Source: Xylocopa sonorina
Taxonomy: Eukaryota; Arthropoda; Insecta; Hymenoptera; Apidae
Reading direction: 5' to 3'
Length of the DNA: 64,000 bases
Assembly (NCBI RefSeq): GCF_050948175.1
Contig: NW_027490127.1
Coordinates: 1,240,001-1,304,000 of the forward strand
In this document: piece after piece, positions 26,401 through 38,700 of the stretch
Layout of the letters: each line of letters starts with the position of its first letter
Position numbering within the stretch: position 1 is the stretch's first letter
Made by a program: the position numbers and the translations under genes
The notes under the pieces: generated by a model
Told to the model about the DNA's origin: nothing
Databases searched by the model: none
Seen by the model: the letters and a program-made list of their open reading frames with translations, nothing else

Positions 26401-27836
26401 GAAATGAGATGCGATATCGTGTTTTAAGATGCATTAGAAATCTATAGATTCGATACGTAGACATTTGGAAATGCTATTTCCTAGCAAGGAAGTGTCGCAT
26501 TTACAATCTTTTGAAGTGTAGACGAGGTATACATAACACTTCCCAATGAATATCATATATCTTATCATGAATCATAGTATTGAGGTGCGATATCGCGTTT
26601 TGAGAAGCATTAGAACCATATTACTTCGATTCATAGACATCTGGAAACGCTACTTCCTAGCAAACAAGTGTGGTACTTACATTGTTTTAGAGTATAGACG
26701 AGTTATACATAACACTTCGCAATGAATATGATATCTTATCATGGAACATAGAAATGGGATGTGATGTCGCGTTTTAAGAAGCATTAGAACACTATTGCTT
26801 CGATATGTAGACATATGGAAATGCTATTTCCTAGCAAGGAAGCGTGACATTTACATTCTTTTGAAGTATAGACGAGGTATACATAACACTTCGCAATGAA
26901 AGTTGTATCTTATCATGAAACATAATACTGAGATTCGATATCGCGATATAAGAAGCATTAGAAATGCATTGCTTCGATACGTAGACATCTCGAAACACAT
27001 TTCCCAGCAAGGAAGTGTGGAATTTAGATTCTTTTGAACTGTAGACGAGGTACACATAACACTTCGCAATGAATATTATATCTTATGATGAAACATAGAA
27101 CTGAGATGCGATATCCCGTTTTAAGAAGCATCAGCACACTATCGCTTCAATACGTAGACATTTTGAAACGCTATTTCCTAGCAAGGAAGTGTCGCATTTA
27201 CATTCTTTTGAAGTGTAGACGAGGCATACATAACACTTCGCAATGAATGTTGTATCTTGTCATGAAACATGGAATTGTGATGCGATATCGCGTTTTAGGA
27301 AGCATCAGAACTCTATTGCTTCGATAGGTAGACAACTGGAAACGCATTTCTTAGCAAGGCTGTATGGCATTTATATTCTTTTGAAGTGTAGACGAGGTAT
27401 AAAAAACAATTCGCAATGAATATTATATCTTATCATGGAACATAGAAATTAGATACTATATCGCGTACTAAGAAGCATTAGAACTATATTGCTTCGATAC
27501 GTAGGCATCTGTAAATGCATTTACAAGCAAGTAAGTGCGGCACTTACATTCTTTGGAAGTGAAAACGAGGAATATATAACACTTCGCAATGAATATTATA
27601 TCTTATCATGAAACATAGATCTGAGATGCGATATCGCGTTTTAAGAAGCATCAGAATACTATTGCTTCGATACGTATACATTCTTATGAAGTGTAGATGA
27701 GGTATACATAACACTTCGCAATGAATATTATATCTTATCATGAACCTTCGAAATGAAATGCGATATCGCGTTTTTAGAAGCATTAGAACTCTATTGCTTC
27801 GACACTTAGACATCTGGAAACGTTACTTCCTATCGT
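23491..27836 (-). repeat. 174-bp satellite, inverted orientation
   Basis: The landmarks read as reverse complements: 'cgatacgtagacatctggaaacgctatttcctagcaaggaagtgt' type blocks, interrupted by substitutions, recur at about 174 bp (for example 'acatct' at 25591 and 25765). Divergence falls from left to right: 23491-25400 is strongly degenerate with a 'cagaagcagataaacataacgcg' variant, while 25600-27836 is closer to the core monomer. No higher-order unit is obvious here. The open frames inside (for example 26851-27069 and 27544-27813) are monomer translations, not genes. Confidence 0.95.
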
Positions 27837-30186
27837 ATCTCAGTTCTATGTTCCATGATAAGATATAATATCATTGCGAAGTGTTATGTTTACCTCGTCT
27901 ACACTTCAAAAGAATGTAAATGCCACACCTCCTTGCAAGGAAATAGCGTTTGCAGATGTCTACGATTCGAAGCAATAGCGTTCTAATGCTTCTTAAAACG
28001 CGATATCGCATCTCATCTGTATGTTTCATGATAAGGTATAATATTCATTGCGAAGTGTTATGTATACCGCGTCTACACTTCTAAAGAATGTAAGTGCCGC
28101 TTTTCCTTTCTAGGAAATAGCGTTTCCAGATGTCTACGTATCGAAGCAAAAGATTTCTAATGCTTCTTAACACGCGATATCGCAATCTCATTTGTATGAT
28201 TCATGATAAGAAATAATATTCATTGTGAAGTGTTATGTATACCTCGTCGACATTTCAACAGAATGTAATTGCCATACTTCCTTTCTAGGAGAAAGCGTTT
28301 GCAGATGTCTACGTATCGAAGCAGTAGAGCTCCAATACTTCTTAGAACGCGATATCGCATCTTATTTCTATATTTTATGGTAAAATATAATATTCACTGC
28401 GAAGTGTTATGTATACCTCGTCTACATTTCAGAAGAATGTAAATCGCACACTTCCCTGCTACGAAACAGCGTTTCCAGATATCTATGTGTCGAAGAAATA
28501 GAGTTCTAATGCCTCTTCAAACACGATATCGCATCTCACTTCTATGTTTCATGATAGGTTATAATATTGATTGCTGAGTGTTATGTATGCCTCGCCTACA
28601 CTTCAAAAGAACGTAAGTGTCACACTTCCTTTCTAGGAAATAGCGTTTCAAGATGTCTACGTATCGAAGTAATAGAGTTCTAATGCTTCTTAAAATGCGA
28701 CATCGCATCCCATTTCTATGTCTCATGTTAATATATTATAATCATTGCGAAGTGTTATGTACACGTCGTCTACACGTGAAAAGAATGTAAATGCGACACT
28801 TCCATGCTAGGAAATAGCGTCTCCAGATATCTGTGTATCGAAGAAATAGTGTTCTAATGCCTCTTAAAACGCAATATCGCATCTCAATTCTATGTTTCAT
28901 GATAGGTTATAATATTGATTGCTAAGTGTTATGTATACCTCGTCTACATTCCAAAAGAATGTAAATGCTACACTTCCTTGCTAGGTAATAGCGTTTCCAG
29001 ATGTCTACGTATCGAGCAATGGAATTCTAATGCTTCATAAAACACGATATTGCATCTCACTTCTAAGTTTCATGATGAGATACAATATTCATTGCGAAGT
29101 GTTACGTATACCTCGTCTGCATTTCAAAAGAATGTAAATGCCACACATCCTTGCTAGGAAATGCGTTTCCAGATGTACAACAATCGAAGCAATAGAGTTC
29201 TAATGCTTCGTAACACGCGATATCGCATCTCATTTCTATGTTACATTATAAGAAATAATATTCATTGCGAAGTGTTATGTGTACCTCGTCTGCACTTCAA
29301 AAGAATGTAAATGCCACACTTCCTCGCTAGGCAATAGCGTTTCCAGATGTCTACGTATCGAAGCAATGGAGTTCTAAAGCTTCTGAAGGCGCGATATCGC
29401 ATGTCATTTCTATGTTTCAAGATAAGGTATAATATTCATTGCGAAGTGTTATGTGTACCTCGTCTACACTTCAAAAGAATGTAAATGCCACACTTTCTCG
29501 CTAGGCAATAGCGTTTCCAGATGTCTACGTATCGAAGTAACAGAGTTCAAATGCTTCTTAAAACGCGATATCACATCTCATTTCTATGCTTCATGATAAG
29601 ATATAATATTCATTGCGAAGTGTCATGTGTACCTCGTCTACACTTCAAAGGACTGTAAATGCCATACTTCCTTGATACAGAATAGCGTTCCTGGACGTCT
29701 ACGTGTTGAAGCAATAGAGTTCTAATGTTACTTAAATCGCGATATCGCATCCCATTTCTATGTTTCATGATAACATGTAATATCAATACGTCGCGTTATG
29801 TATTTCTCGTAAGCATTTCAAAAGAATGTAAAGCCCACACTTTCTTGCATCGGGGCAGCGTTTCTAGATGTGTATCGCATCATTTCTGTGCTTCATGATA
29901 AGATGTAAAATCATGGCAACGCATTATGTATATCTCGTCTACACAACAAAAGAATGTAAATGCCACACTTTCTTGCAACGGAATAGCGTTCCGATATGTC
30001 TACGTATCGGAGCAATACAGTTCTATTTCTTCATAAAACACGATATGGTATCTCATTTCTATGTCTCATGGTAAGATGTAATATTCAATGCAACGTGTTA
30101 TGTATATCTCGCCTACACTTCGCAAGAATGTGAATCTCACACTTCGTGTCTAGGGAATAGCGTTTCTAGATGTCTACATATCGCAG
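27837..30186 (+). repeat. 174-bp satellite, forward orientation, diverged
   Basis: At about 27836 orientation flips inside a monomer: 'catctggaaacgttacttcctatcg' (inverted) runs straight into 'tatctcagttctatgttcc' (forward). From there about 13 forward monomers follow with a 'tgtatacctcgtctacacttcaaaag' variant. The block ends at about 30186 where the BEL/Pao element begins, cutting a monomer after 'catatcgcagtaat'. Confidence 0.95.
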
Positions 30187-30384
30187 TAATATATATATTT
30201 ACGAAATTACTTAAAACGTCTTATTCTCAAAAATAGCCTTTTCGTCACAAACGTGTAATAAATGAAGTCTTCGGAGATCCCACGTTTTATTGGTTCAGTC
30301 GGTCGAACCACGTTCCCCCGGTTGAAAGACGGTGTCGATCAATCTAGATCGGATTGATCTGAATATCGCCGCGACGTCGATGGT

Positions 30385-31331
30385 TCACACTGTCGCCTCG
30401 GATGTGGGCAACTTCGCTAGCTGCTTGACGTTGCGTTTGTAGACCTCGTGGCTGGTCCGTACGGTGACCGCGCGGATGATCTTATCTGGACCTGGGTGCA
30501 CCTCTTCGTTTCGACCGCGGTGCCACTGCAAAGGCGGAAGGTACTCATCCCTTAAGACTACGAGGGATCCTTTCTTGATCTCGTGGTAGCCCTTTGTCCA
30601 TTTTTTTTGCTCGTTCAGATGGTGGATAGTCCTGCTGAACGTTCTGGATGTGTGGCCAGTGTGACAATCGGTGACGAGGAGTATCGCTGAAATCAGTCTC
30701 GGGCAAACTCGTTAACGACGTGCCGATCAGGAAGTGGGCCTGAGTTAGAGCTGATGGACCATTAGGGTCGGATGATAATGAAGTAAGCGGGCAGGAGTTT
30801 AGGATCGCTTCGATTTCGATCGCGAACGTGTTGAACTGTACGAACGTAAACAGTTCTTCCTCTACGACTCGTTTGACGTGGTGTTTGAAGGATTTGACAG
30901 CTGCCTCCCCAAGGCCGCCGAAATTGGGAGAAAGAGCTGGCATGAAATGCCACGATATTTCCTTGCCCGTGAGGAAGTGTGTTACCTTATCGTCCGTTTG
31001 CAGTTTTTGATACAGTGCGCTTAATTCGTTATTCACTCCAACGAAATTTTGTCCCGTTGTCGGAATGAATGTTCCGACAGATGCTCCTACGACCGATGAA
31101 GCGTTTCAATGCCGCGATGATCGCTACGGTAGTCATGTCACCGACGACCTCAAGATGGACCGCTCTCGTTGCAAAGCACTCAAACACTGCTACATAGATT
31201 TTTACTCGCGCACAATGTCGGAAACGTTTTTCCTTGATATAAAAAGGACCGCAATAATCTGTTCTGCAGTTATAAAAGGGTTGGCATTCGGATTCGCGTG
31301 CCGCAGGTAGAGTGCCCATTACGTAATTCAC
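30385..31331 (-). pseudogene. BEL/Pao integrase, two frames
   Basis: Frame one (31029-31331) has the first catalytic Asp in NCRTDYCGPFY and the second in HSDNGTKF. A small frameshift follows at about 31030. Frame two (30545-31036) carries the catalytic Glu (residue 44) in FGGLGEAAVKSFK, where the family usually has GGLWEAAVKS, so the Trp is replaced by Gly. It continues with LTPAHFLIG-like LTQAHFLIGTSL. After 30545 the family's C-terminal domain can be followed in another frame (LRDEYLPPLQWHRGR, then VTVRT and RNVKQLAKLP) to about 30385. Confidence 0.9.
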
Positions 31332-31577
31332 GGCCGGTGGTTTTACGCGGAAGCACCTGATGGACTTTTTACCATCAATGGGCCAACACCTCTGCTTTAG
31401 TGTCGCCAGCGTGGTATTGATAACCGAATGATGTCCATCTAAATGCGTGTGACGAATGATCAGATCGGTGATGTGATGTTATTTCGGAAGCAGATTCGGA
31501 TGTTTCTGTCCGAAGGGAATGTTTGCGTTTTGTAGTCGACCGCCTACCCGTAGAATTCCCGTTTCGTGTAAGAATGG

Positions 31578-31946
31578 CTACAGCGAGAGCCGGTTACTCT
31601 TTGGATGCAGCTCTGTACCGTTCTTCAAATTTCGGATCTCTTTTTCGAACGCGGAGGCCTGCACGAGCTTCAAGATCCGATCATTAGCGTCGTGGACCTC
31701 TCGTACGGTTAGAGGTCCTGCGTTACAATGATTCTTGCGAAATCGGAGGCAATACGCGACGATCCTCCTCAATTTCGCGATGTCTGAATAGCGGCCGAGA
31801 ATTTCGTTGCTACGGATGGTCGTTGCCAAGCATGTATGGGCACGAATATCGGGTATTTCCGAAACGAGGTTGAACGTAGATTTCGGCCAATCCCTGTTAT
31901 CGTCGGCAAACCACGATGGTCCATGACGCCAGATGGAGGGCTTCAA
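31578..31946 (-). pseudogene. BEL/Pao pol linker between RNase H and integrase
   Basis: The frame starts KPSIWRHGPSWFADDNRDWP, the 'W..GP.WL.....WP' hallmark that follows the RNase H in BEL/Pao. It runs through LRRIVAYCLRF, the helix preceding the integrase zinc region. A further stretch on the minus strand, 31330-31480, reads in pieces as the H-H-C-C zinc-binding segment (HTHLDGHHSVINTTLATLKQ) with no continuous frame. Confidence 0.8.
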
Positions 31947-32362
31947 GAATTCCGCCAGTATTTGTCCTCTCTATATGAGGTCCGCTGGATTGTCGTTTGA
32001 CCTGACGTGCCGCTATCGGTCTTCGCTTGAATTTCGGCCACTCTATTTGCCACGAATGTCCTTAGCGTGGCTGGTTCGCGTTGCAGCCAATTTAAAACTA
32101 TCGTGGAATCCGTCCAGAAGTTAATCGAGTCGAATCGGCGTGCATTACTATCTCGGACGTTAGAAAATAATGACGTCAGTAGCACCGCCCCGCAAAGTTC
32201 GAGACGTGCGAGGCTGACAACTTTTACTAGTGCGAACCGAAATTTCGCGCATAATAGTCCCGTTTTAATTCGTCCGCGATTGTGGACTGACCGTACATAC
32301 ACGCACGCTCCGTATGCTCGTTCGCTCGCGTCGCAGAAACCGTGTAATTCCACTCCTCGCAC
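31943..32362 (-). pseudogene. BEL/Pao RNase H-like domain
   Basis: The opening ELHGFCDASERAYGACVY is the family's RNase H start with its catalytic Asp in 'FCDAS'. SLARLELCGA carries the catalytic Glu, and FWTDSTIVLNWLQ the next Asp. The last 25 residues leave the family pattern, so a frameshift near 32000 separates it from the following linker frame (31578-31946). Confidence 0.88.
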
Positions 32363-32380
32363 CTTCTATTGGCATACGTG

Positions 32381-32755
32381 TCACTCGAAGAATGTTTCGT
32401 TATGTAACTGGAATTCCTTCACGTACGTGGACCATTCTGTATGAAGGATTGTTGGTAGCGATTCGTCCCAGACCAATTGTAGTTTCCATAGGTGTTGCAT
32501 AAATATTTTTCCCGTTATTATTACTGGCGCCAGTAAACCTAACGGGTCGAATATTTTTGCTATGGTGGATAAGATCGTGCGTTTGGTGATCCTCGTATCG
32601 ATGTTTGGATCCACGGAATAGATGATTCGGTTGTTCTGCGCGTGCCACGAGACGCCGAGAGTTTTCATGGTGGCGTCTCCAAAATACTTTGGGTGAATTT
32701 CGCTTTCCGGAAATTTCGCCGTCCTGCTAAAAGTTTCGTTTCGTTCGAGACCCAT
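32381..32755 (-). pseudogene. BEL/Pao pol, connection between reverse transcriptase and RNase H
   Basis: The frame carries TLGVSW and a KIFDPLGLLAPVII motif, the strongly conserved BEL/Pao connection, followed by LWKLQLVWDESLP and W..Y..E. It overlaps the upstream frame by about 90 bases in another reading frame, so a frameshift lies near 32700. It leads directly into the RNase H region. Confidence 0.85.
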
Positions 32756-33762
32756 TGTTGAATGTGGATGCTGCCGCGGTTAAGTAGCTTGATTACCTGG
32801 TCCCGTAGTTGTCTAGCGTCTTCGTAATTATCTGTGCTGTCGACGTATAGATCTCGCTGGAGTACGGTCGATGCGAAAGGAGCATTCACTTTTTCGTCGT
32901 CCGCTAGCTGATGAATGCACCTGATGGCGAAGAAAGGGGCTGAAGGTAGTCCGAACGTGACCGTGTTCAGCTCGTACGTTTTCACCTTTCCGTTGTTACC
33001 TTGCCATAATATCGGCTGGTATCGGCGGTCTTCCGATTTTACGAGGAAATACCGATACATCTTCCCGATGTCTTCGGTTAAGACATAGGTGTGTTGACGG
33101 AACCTTATGAGAAGAGCGAATATGTCGTCCTGTATCATTGGTCCTGCCAAAAGCGTGCCGTTCAATGACAGTCCACTGCTCAATCTTGCAGATCCATCGA
33201 AGACGACACGAACCTTCGTTGTTGAGCTGGACAGTTTGATGACGGCATGGTGGGTGTGGTAGAAGCCATCCGAATCGCGTGGTTCTACCTGGCTCATGTG
33301 TCCCATCTCGAGATACTCCTCGATGACGGCAGAGTATTCTCGTTTCAGCTCTGGATCTTTCATGAATTTTCGTTCGAGCGAAAGAAGACGGCTGAAGGCG
33401 CGCGACCGAGTTTCGCCTAACTGCATCTTCTTTTCATTGAACGGCAGTGCGACAATGTAACGACCGGTTCGTGTCCATTTAACGTGGTCGTGAAAATGCT
33501 GCTCGCATTCCTGATCCGCGGAAAATAGGTATTGTACGTGTGGATCCTCTTCTAGCTCCCAGAATTTTTGAAGTTCGAAATTCAGGGTTGTAACGAATGT
33601 TTGATGTTTTCTCCACGACGCCGATGTGGAGACGCTCCCCCCGATGATCCATCCAAATTGCGTCTTTTGGAGAAATAATTTAGGATCGTTGCGAGGAGAA
33701 AGTTTGTACTGGCCGATGCTAAGGGACGATAAAGCGGGACCGGTGCCGATTAACATATCCAC
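32665..33762 (-). pseudogene. BEL/Pao polyprotein: protease C-terminal part and reverse transcriptase
   Basis: This 365-residue open frame is the longest in the window. Residues 1-50 (MLIGTGP, LQKTQFGWIIGGS) are the stretch that follows the Pao protease. Residues 65-155 hold the linker FWELEE, RYIVALPF and LSLERKF. The reverse transcriptase begins near residue 170 (HHAVIKL, VRVVFDGSA). Motif A aspartate is at residue 231 in LTEDIGKMYR. The catalytic loop, usually YVDD, reads YVDS at residues 306-309, so one metal-binding Asp is lost. The next frame (32381-32755) continues with the thumb region (KTLGVSW, IFDPLGLLAPV). The element is therefore inactive even where the frame is open. Confidence 0.9.
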
Positions 33763-33899
33763 ATTTGCCGGTCGATGAAATTGTGGATCTGCTAGTTTTA
33801 CGTTTGCCGGAATCGGAGTCTTCGCCTGATCGATTTGCTCTTCCGGTATCGGTCCAGCGATTCGCGGTATCGTAAAGAATGTGAGCTTCCGCGCGAAGT

Positions 33900-34305
33900 C
33901 TAATAACCGCGATTTGATCGTCGTTGAGGCAATTTATTCGCGAACTCGTGTAATTGGTTCAACGCTTCGATAGCTGTCTTGTTATTTTTCGTGGGAAGTC
34001 CAAGCTTCATTGCCAGGTCGTCTGTAATGAAGTTTGCACTCGAACAGGTGACGCTCAACGTTCTACACTCGATTGGCTTCTGGTCGCGATCGCTACCGCG
34101 GACGATCGCGGTGGCCATCAGCTCCGTTGTGCGACTGTTGATGACTAAGACCGTGAAACTTGGTACGAGCTTTTCGAATTTCCGTTGCAGTCATGCATTT
34201 TCCGGTTGGTGGTCCTCGTGCAGCTTCGCATGGTGTTGTTGGTTGCAGACACGTCATCCTCTGGCTCTGCAACGTATACAGTTCAATAGAATGTAAATGC
34301 CACAC
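33900..34305 (-). pseudogene. BEL/Pao aspartic-protease (DUF1758-type) region
   Basis: The frame reads ATAIVRGSDRDQKPIECRTL and then a stretch ending NFITDDLAMKLGLP, the usual flanks of the Pao protease active site. In the family the middle carries a D-S/Q-G-S core; here that core reads TLSVTCSSANF, so the catalytic Asp-x-Gly is gone. An overlapping frame (to 34305) gives upstream residues TPCEAARGPPTGKC, apparently the zinc-knuckle linker, implying a frameshift. The fragment lies just upstream of the reverse transcriptase, and satellite begins at its 5' edge. Confidence 0.7.
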
Positions 34306-37170
34306 TTCCTTACTACGGAACAGCGTTTCTAGATGTTTACATATCGGAGCAATGGAGTTCTAATGCCTCATAGAAAGCTATATCGCTTGTTAATTCTATA
34401 TCTCATGGTAAGATGTAATCTTCAATGCAAAGCGTTTTGTATATCTCGTCTACACTTCAAAAGAATATAAATCCCACACTTCCATGCTACGGAATAGCGC
34501 TTCTAGATGTTTACATGTCGAAGCAAAGGTGTTCTAATGCTTCGTAAAACACGACATAGCATGTCACTTCTATGTTTCATGATAAGATGTAGTTAATGGC
34601 AACGCGTTAACTATATCTCGCCACCACGTTAAAAGAATGTAAATCCCACACATCCTTCCAACGGTATAGCGTTTCTAGATGTCCGCGGATCGAATCATTA
34701 GAGTTATAATTCTTCATAGAAGGCGATATTGCATCTCATTTCTATGTAACATAATAAGATGTAATTCAATGCAACGCGTCATGTACATCTCGTCAACACT
34801 CCAAAAGAATCTAAGGCCTGTGGGCCATTTAAATTTCTCATAATAAGACGTATCATTCAATGCAACGCGTTATGTATATCTCGTCAACACTTCTAAAGAA
34901 AGTAAATACCACACTTCCCTGCTGCGGAATAGAGTTTCTAGACGTCTGCGTATCGAAGGAATCGATTTCTAATACTTCATAGAGCGCGATATTGCATTTC
35001 ATTCCTAGGTCTGACGATAAGATGTAATATTCAATGCAAAGCGTAACGTATATCTCGTCTACACTTCAAAAGAATGTAAGTACCACACTTCCTTGCAACG
35101 GAATGGCGCTTCTAGATGACTACGCATCGAAGCAATAGAGTTCTAATGCATCATAAAACGGGATATCGCGTCTCATTTCTATGACTCATGATAAGATGTA
35201 ATATCAAAGCATCGCGTTATGGGTATCTCGTCCACACTTCAAAAGAAAGTAAATGTCATATTACCATTCTACAGAATAGCGCTTCTAGATGTCAGCGAAT
35301 TATAAGCAGTAGAGTTCCAATTCTTCGTAAAACGCGAAATCGCGTCCCATTTCTATGGTTCATGATAACATGAAAATCAATGCAACGCGTTATGTATATC
35401 TCGGAAACACATCAGAGGAATGTAAGGCCCACACTTCGTTGCTATGCAACAGCGTTTCTAGATGTCTACATATCGAAGCAATAGAGTTCTAGTGCCTCAT
35501 AATACGCGATATCGTATTTCATTTCTATGTATCATGATATGATGTAATTCAATGCAACGAGTTATGTATATTGCGACAATTCTTCAAGGGAATGCAAATC
35601 CTTCCCTTCCGTGCGAGGGAATAGCGTTTCTAGATGTCTATGCATCGAAGCGAAAGAGTTCTAGTGCTTCATAGAACGCTATATCGCATCTCATTTTTAT
35701 GTTTCATGATAAGATGTAATATTCAAAGCTATGCGTTATGTATACCTCATCTACACTTCAATATAATGTAAATGCCACACTTCCATGCTACGGAATAGCT
35801 TTTCTACATGATTATGCAACAAAACAGTACAGTTCTAAATCTTCGTAGAATGCGATATCGCATCTCAGTCCTATGCTTCATGACAAGATGTAAATCATTG
35901 CAACGCGTTATGTATGTCTCGTCAATACTTCAAGAGAATGTAAATGCCACTCTTCCATGTTAGGGAATAGCGTTTCCATATGTCTACGTTTCGAAGCAAT
36001 AGTGATCTAATGCCTCATAAAACGTGATATCGCACCACACATCAATGTCTCATGATAAGATGTCATATCAATGCAGCGTGTTATGTATACCTCGTCAAGG
36101 CATCAAGAGAATATAAATCCCACACATTCTTATGACAGAATAGCGTTTCTAGATGTCTTCGTATCGAAGCAATAGAGTTCTAGCACTTTATAGAACGCGA
36201 TATGGCATCTCATTCCTATGTTTCACGATAAGATGTAATATCAATGCAGCGCGTTATGTACATCTTGCCATCACGTCAAGAGATTGTAAATCCCACTCAT
36301 TCTTGCAAAGAATGGCGTTTCTAGATGTCTATGAATCGAAGCAATAGAGTTTTATTGCTTTATAGAACGCGATATCGCATCTCATTTCTATGCCTCACGA
36401 TAAGATGTAATACACAATGCAACGCGTTATGTATATCTCGTCAGCAAGCCAAAAGAATGTACATCCCACACTTCCTTGCGACGTAATAGCGTTTCTCGAT
36501 GTATGCGTATCGATGCAATAGAGTTCTATCCCTTTATAAAACGCGATGTTGCATCTCATTTCAATGTCTCATGATAAGATGTAATACTCAATGCAGCGCG
36601 TTATGTATATCCCATCGATACTTCAAAAGAATATAATGCAACTCTTCCTTGCTACAGAATAGCGTTTCTATATGTCTACGTATCGAAGCTATAGAGTTCT
36701 AATGCTTCAGAAAACGCGTTGTCGCATCTCATTCGTATGTCTCATGATAATGTGTAATATTCAATGCAACTCGTTGTGTATATCTCGTCTACAGTTCAAA
36801 AGATTGTAAATCCCACACTTCTATGCTACAGAACAACGTTTCTAGATGTCTACGTATCGAAGCTGCAGAGTTTTAATGCTTCGTAAAGCGCAATATCGCA
36901 TTTCATTTTTGTGTCTCATGATAAGATGTAATATCAATGCAGCTCGTTATGTGTATCTCGTAAACACGTCAAAGGAATGTAAAGCCCACTCTTCCTTGCA
37001 ATGAAATAGCGCTTCTAGGTGTCTACGTAGAGAAGCAATAGATTCCTAATTCTTCAAAAAACGCGATATCTCTTCTCATTTCTGTGTCTCATGATAAGTT
37101 ATAACATTCAATAAAATGCGTTATGTATATTCCGCTTATACTTCAAAAGAATGTAAATGCCACACTTCCT
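34266..37170 (+). repeat. 174-bp satellite, forward, strongly diverged
   Basis: About 17 forward monomers with many substitutions and indels. Typical variants are 'aacgcgttatgtatatctcg', 'gaatgtaaatcccacac' and 'ggaatagcgtttctagatgtc'. The array resumes at 34266 right of the BEL/Pao element but not in phase with the left flank (30186), so sequence was lost at insertion or later. It stops abruptly at 37170 where duplication copy B begins. Confidence 0.93.
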
Positions 37171-37617
37171 TGAAATTACACAAGGCGAAGTTAGGGACGT
37201 AACAGCATGAATTTGTATTTTGTAAGTAATATTGTTCTTATAAATTATATTTTTAGTTTATGACGGGTTGAAAGAAATATATACGACTCCCTCAATAACT
37301 GTACATATACAACAACGACTATCAAAATATATATCAATACTCATATGTTGTACATCTACTGACATCTAACGGTTCTAATTTGTATGAAAGCATAGGTTCC
37401 CCATTACCAAATGTGACCCTACGTCATTGCTGAAAAGATTCGTGAATGGAGCGATGACACGCGTGTCACGATAGTGCTGGTGCTGCGTGATTCACGCAGC
37501 GTGTTATGCTTGTTTAGAAAGTGCTGGTAAAATCTGACATTTTAGCTAACGAATCCGGCCATAGATGGCTACGGATCAGCTGACACTCCTCGGAAGTGGC
37601 AATATAGTGCCGGTATG

Positions 37618-37637
37618 GTGTCGCCGCCATCTTGTTC
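37618..37637 (-). promoter_or_regulatory. YY1-like promoter motif
   Basis: The minus strand reads CAAGATGGCGGCG, the consensus of the YY1/Pho site common at housekeeping-gene start sites. Copy A has CAAGATGGTAGCG and copy C has 'gatggtggcg', each with substitutions. Together with 'cggaagtggc' (ETS-like CCACTTCCG) 30 bases away, it suggests the duplicated segment once held a host promoter. Function in this dead context is unproven. Confidence 0.3.
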
Positions 37638-38159
37638 TTTGTTATCTGGGATGCTTTTTAGAGCATTATTCGGAATTGAATTTCAACATATAGCTACTTA
37701 ATCGCGAATTTGTATGTACATAATTATACGTGACTGCATAAATACAATATTATATACTTTTATAACCAATGCGATATAAGAATATAAAACGAAGGATTAT
37801 CCACTCTTATAAGGAGTAAAAGCAGTGTTTGGTATGCAAGGTTCGTTGTAGAATATAATCAAGCAGTTAATATATCAAATCACAGCACATAATAAATCAC
37901 TGAAAGTATAATGATATGAATAGTAAGAAAAACATATTTATTTGTTAGCTGTTTATAAATTCAAATTTAAAAGTCCAATTCACATTTAATATATTATTGT
38001 TTAACAAGGTGGTTTAATGTTGTTTCAAATAGGCTTGGAGAACTAGCTGGTACTTCTGCCAATGTAATTTCATTTCTGCTGGATACAGTAAAAACATATT
38101 TGCAATCTAAGCAAGGTTTCGTTAGATCTGGTGGATTTTCGAAATTTTAGAAATAAATG

Positions 38160-38515
38160 ATGGCAGTAGTAGTTGGTTCAGCGCCAGGTGATAAACATAT
38201 ACAACAAGCAAATCAACGTAAACGGATTTAAAATGTTCAAGATTATATAAATTAGACTGTTACACTTTTATAATCCATGTAGCGTTCCTGTTCTTTGTAA
38301 CTTACAAAGAGTCTTAAGAATGTAACGCAATGTAAAGAAGTTTGGAAACAAAGAAAGCAGGCCTTAATCTCAGATAAAGGAACATTGGATCTGTTGTGTA
38401 TCGTGGTTACCGGCGTGCTGTGTTAAGGGATATGTCATTCGGTTTTAAATTTCTAAACGAGAACAATTCAAATAAATCTGGAGTCGACACATTGGAAGAA
38501 AAATTCTTCCAGTGA
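38160..38515 (+). pseudogene. Unidentified host-gene exons in copy B
   Basis: Two short coding-like stretches are shared with copy C. The first begins at a double ATG near 38159 and reads MMAVVVGSAPGDKHIQQ before a stop. The second, 38360-38515, reads GSVVYRGYRRAVLRDMSFGF and ends in EEKFFQ then TGA. In copy C (45904-46062, minus strand) the second frame is open (RKRDLGSVVYRGFRRAVLRD) where copy B has a TAA near 38373. Substitutions that keep similar residues (K/N, Y/F) suggest an ancestral coding exon. I do not recognise the protein family. Confidence 0.35.
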
Positions 38516-38639
38516 AAGATACTGTATGCAGTGCACACATCTCCTTAATATTCTACAGAAAATCTTATGCTATTTTACTCGATTTACAAAAATGGAAGCA
38601 ATGAAACATATTATGTGATATTTCTGCAACTGCTACCAT

Positions 38640-38700
38640 ATACACACGTGCGCGCGCTCATACAGAAACGCGCGCGGGCGCGCGCACACACACACGCGAC
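38640..38700. repeat. Alternating purine-pyrimidine microsatellite (CA/CG)
   Basis: A run of (CA)n mixed with (CG)n, for example 'gcgcgcgggcgcgcgcacacacacacgcg'-type tracts broken by single bases. The counterpart in copy C is at 45731-45775 as 'gtgtgtgtgtgcgcgcgcgc'. Such tracts can adopt Z-DNA; length differs between the copies as expected for a microsatellite. Confidence 0.75.

Larger units (their letters stand above)
30187..34265 (-). mobile_element. BEL/Pao LTR retrotransposon, 5'-truncated (protease to integrase)
   Basis: A GC-richer insert in satellite carries, on the minus strand in order, an aspartic-protease region, a Pao-type reverse transcriptase, RNase H, and an integrase with its C-terminal domain. 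That order and the protein motifs are specific for BEL/Pao. Gag and the 5' LTR are missing on the right (satellite resumes at 34266). On the left, 30187-30380 may hold the start of a 3' LTR, with 'aataaaacgtggg' on the minus strand. No matching LTR pair or target duplication was seen. A separate BEL/Pao gag fragment lies at 51361-52432. Confidence 0.9.
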
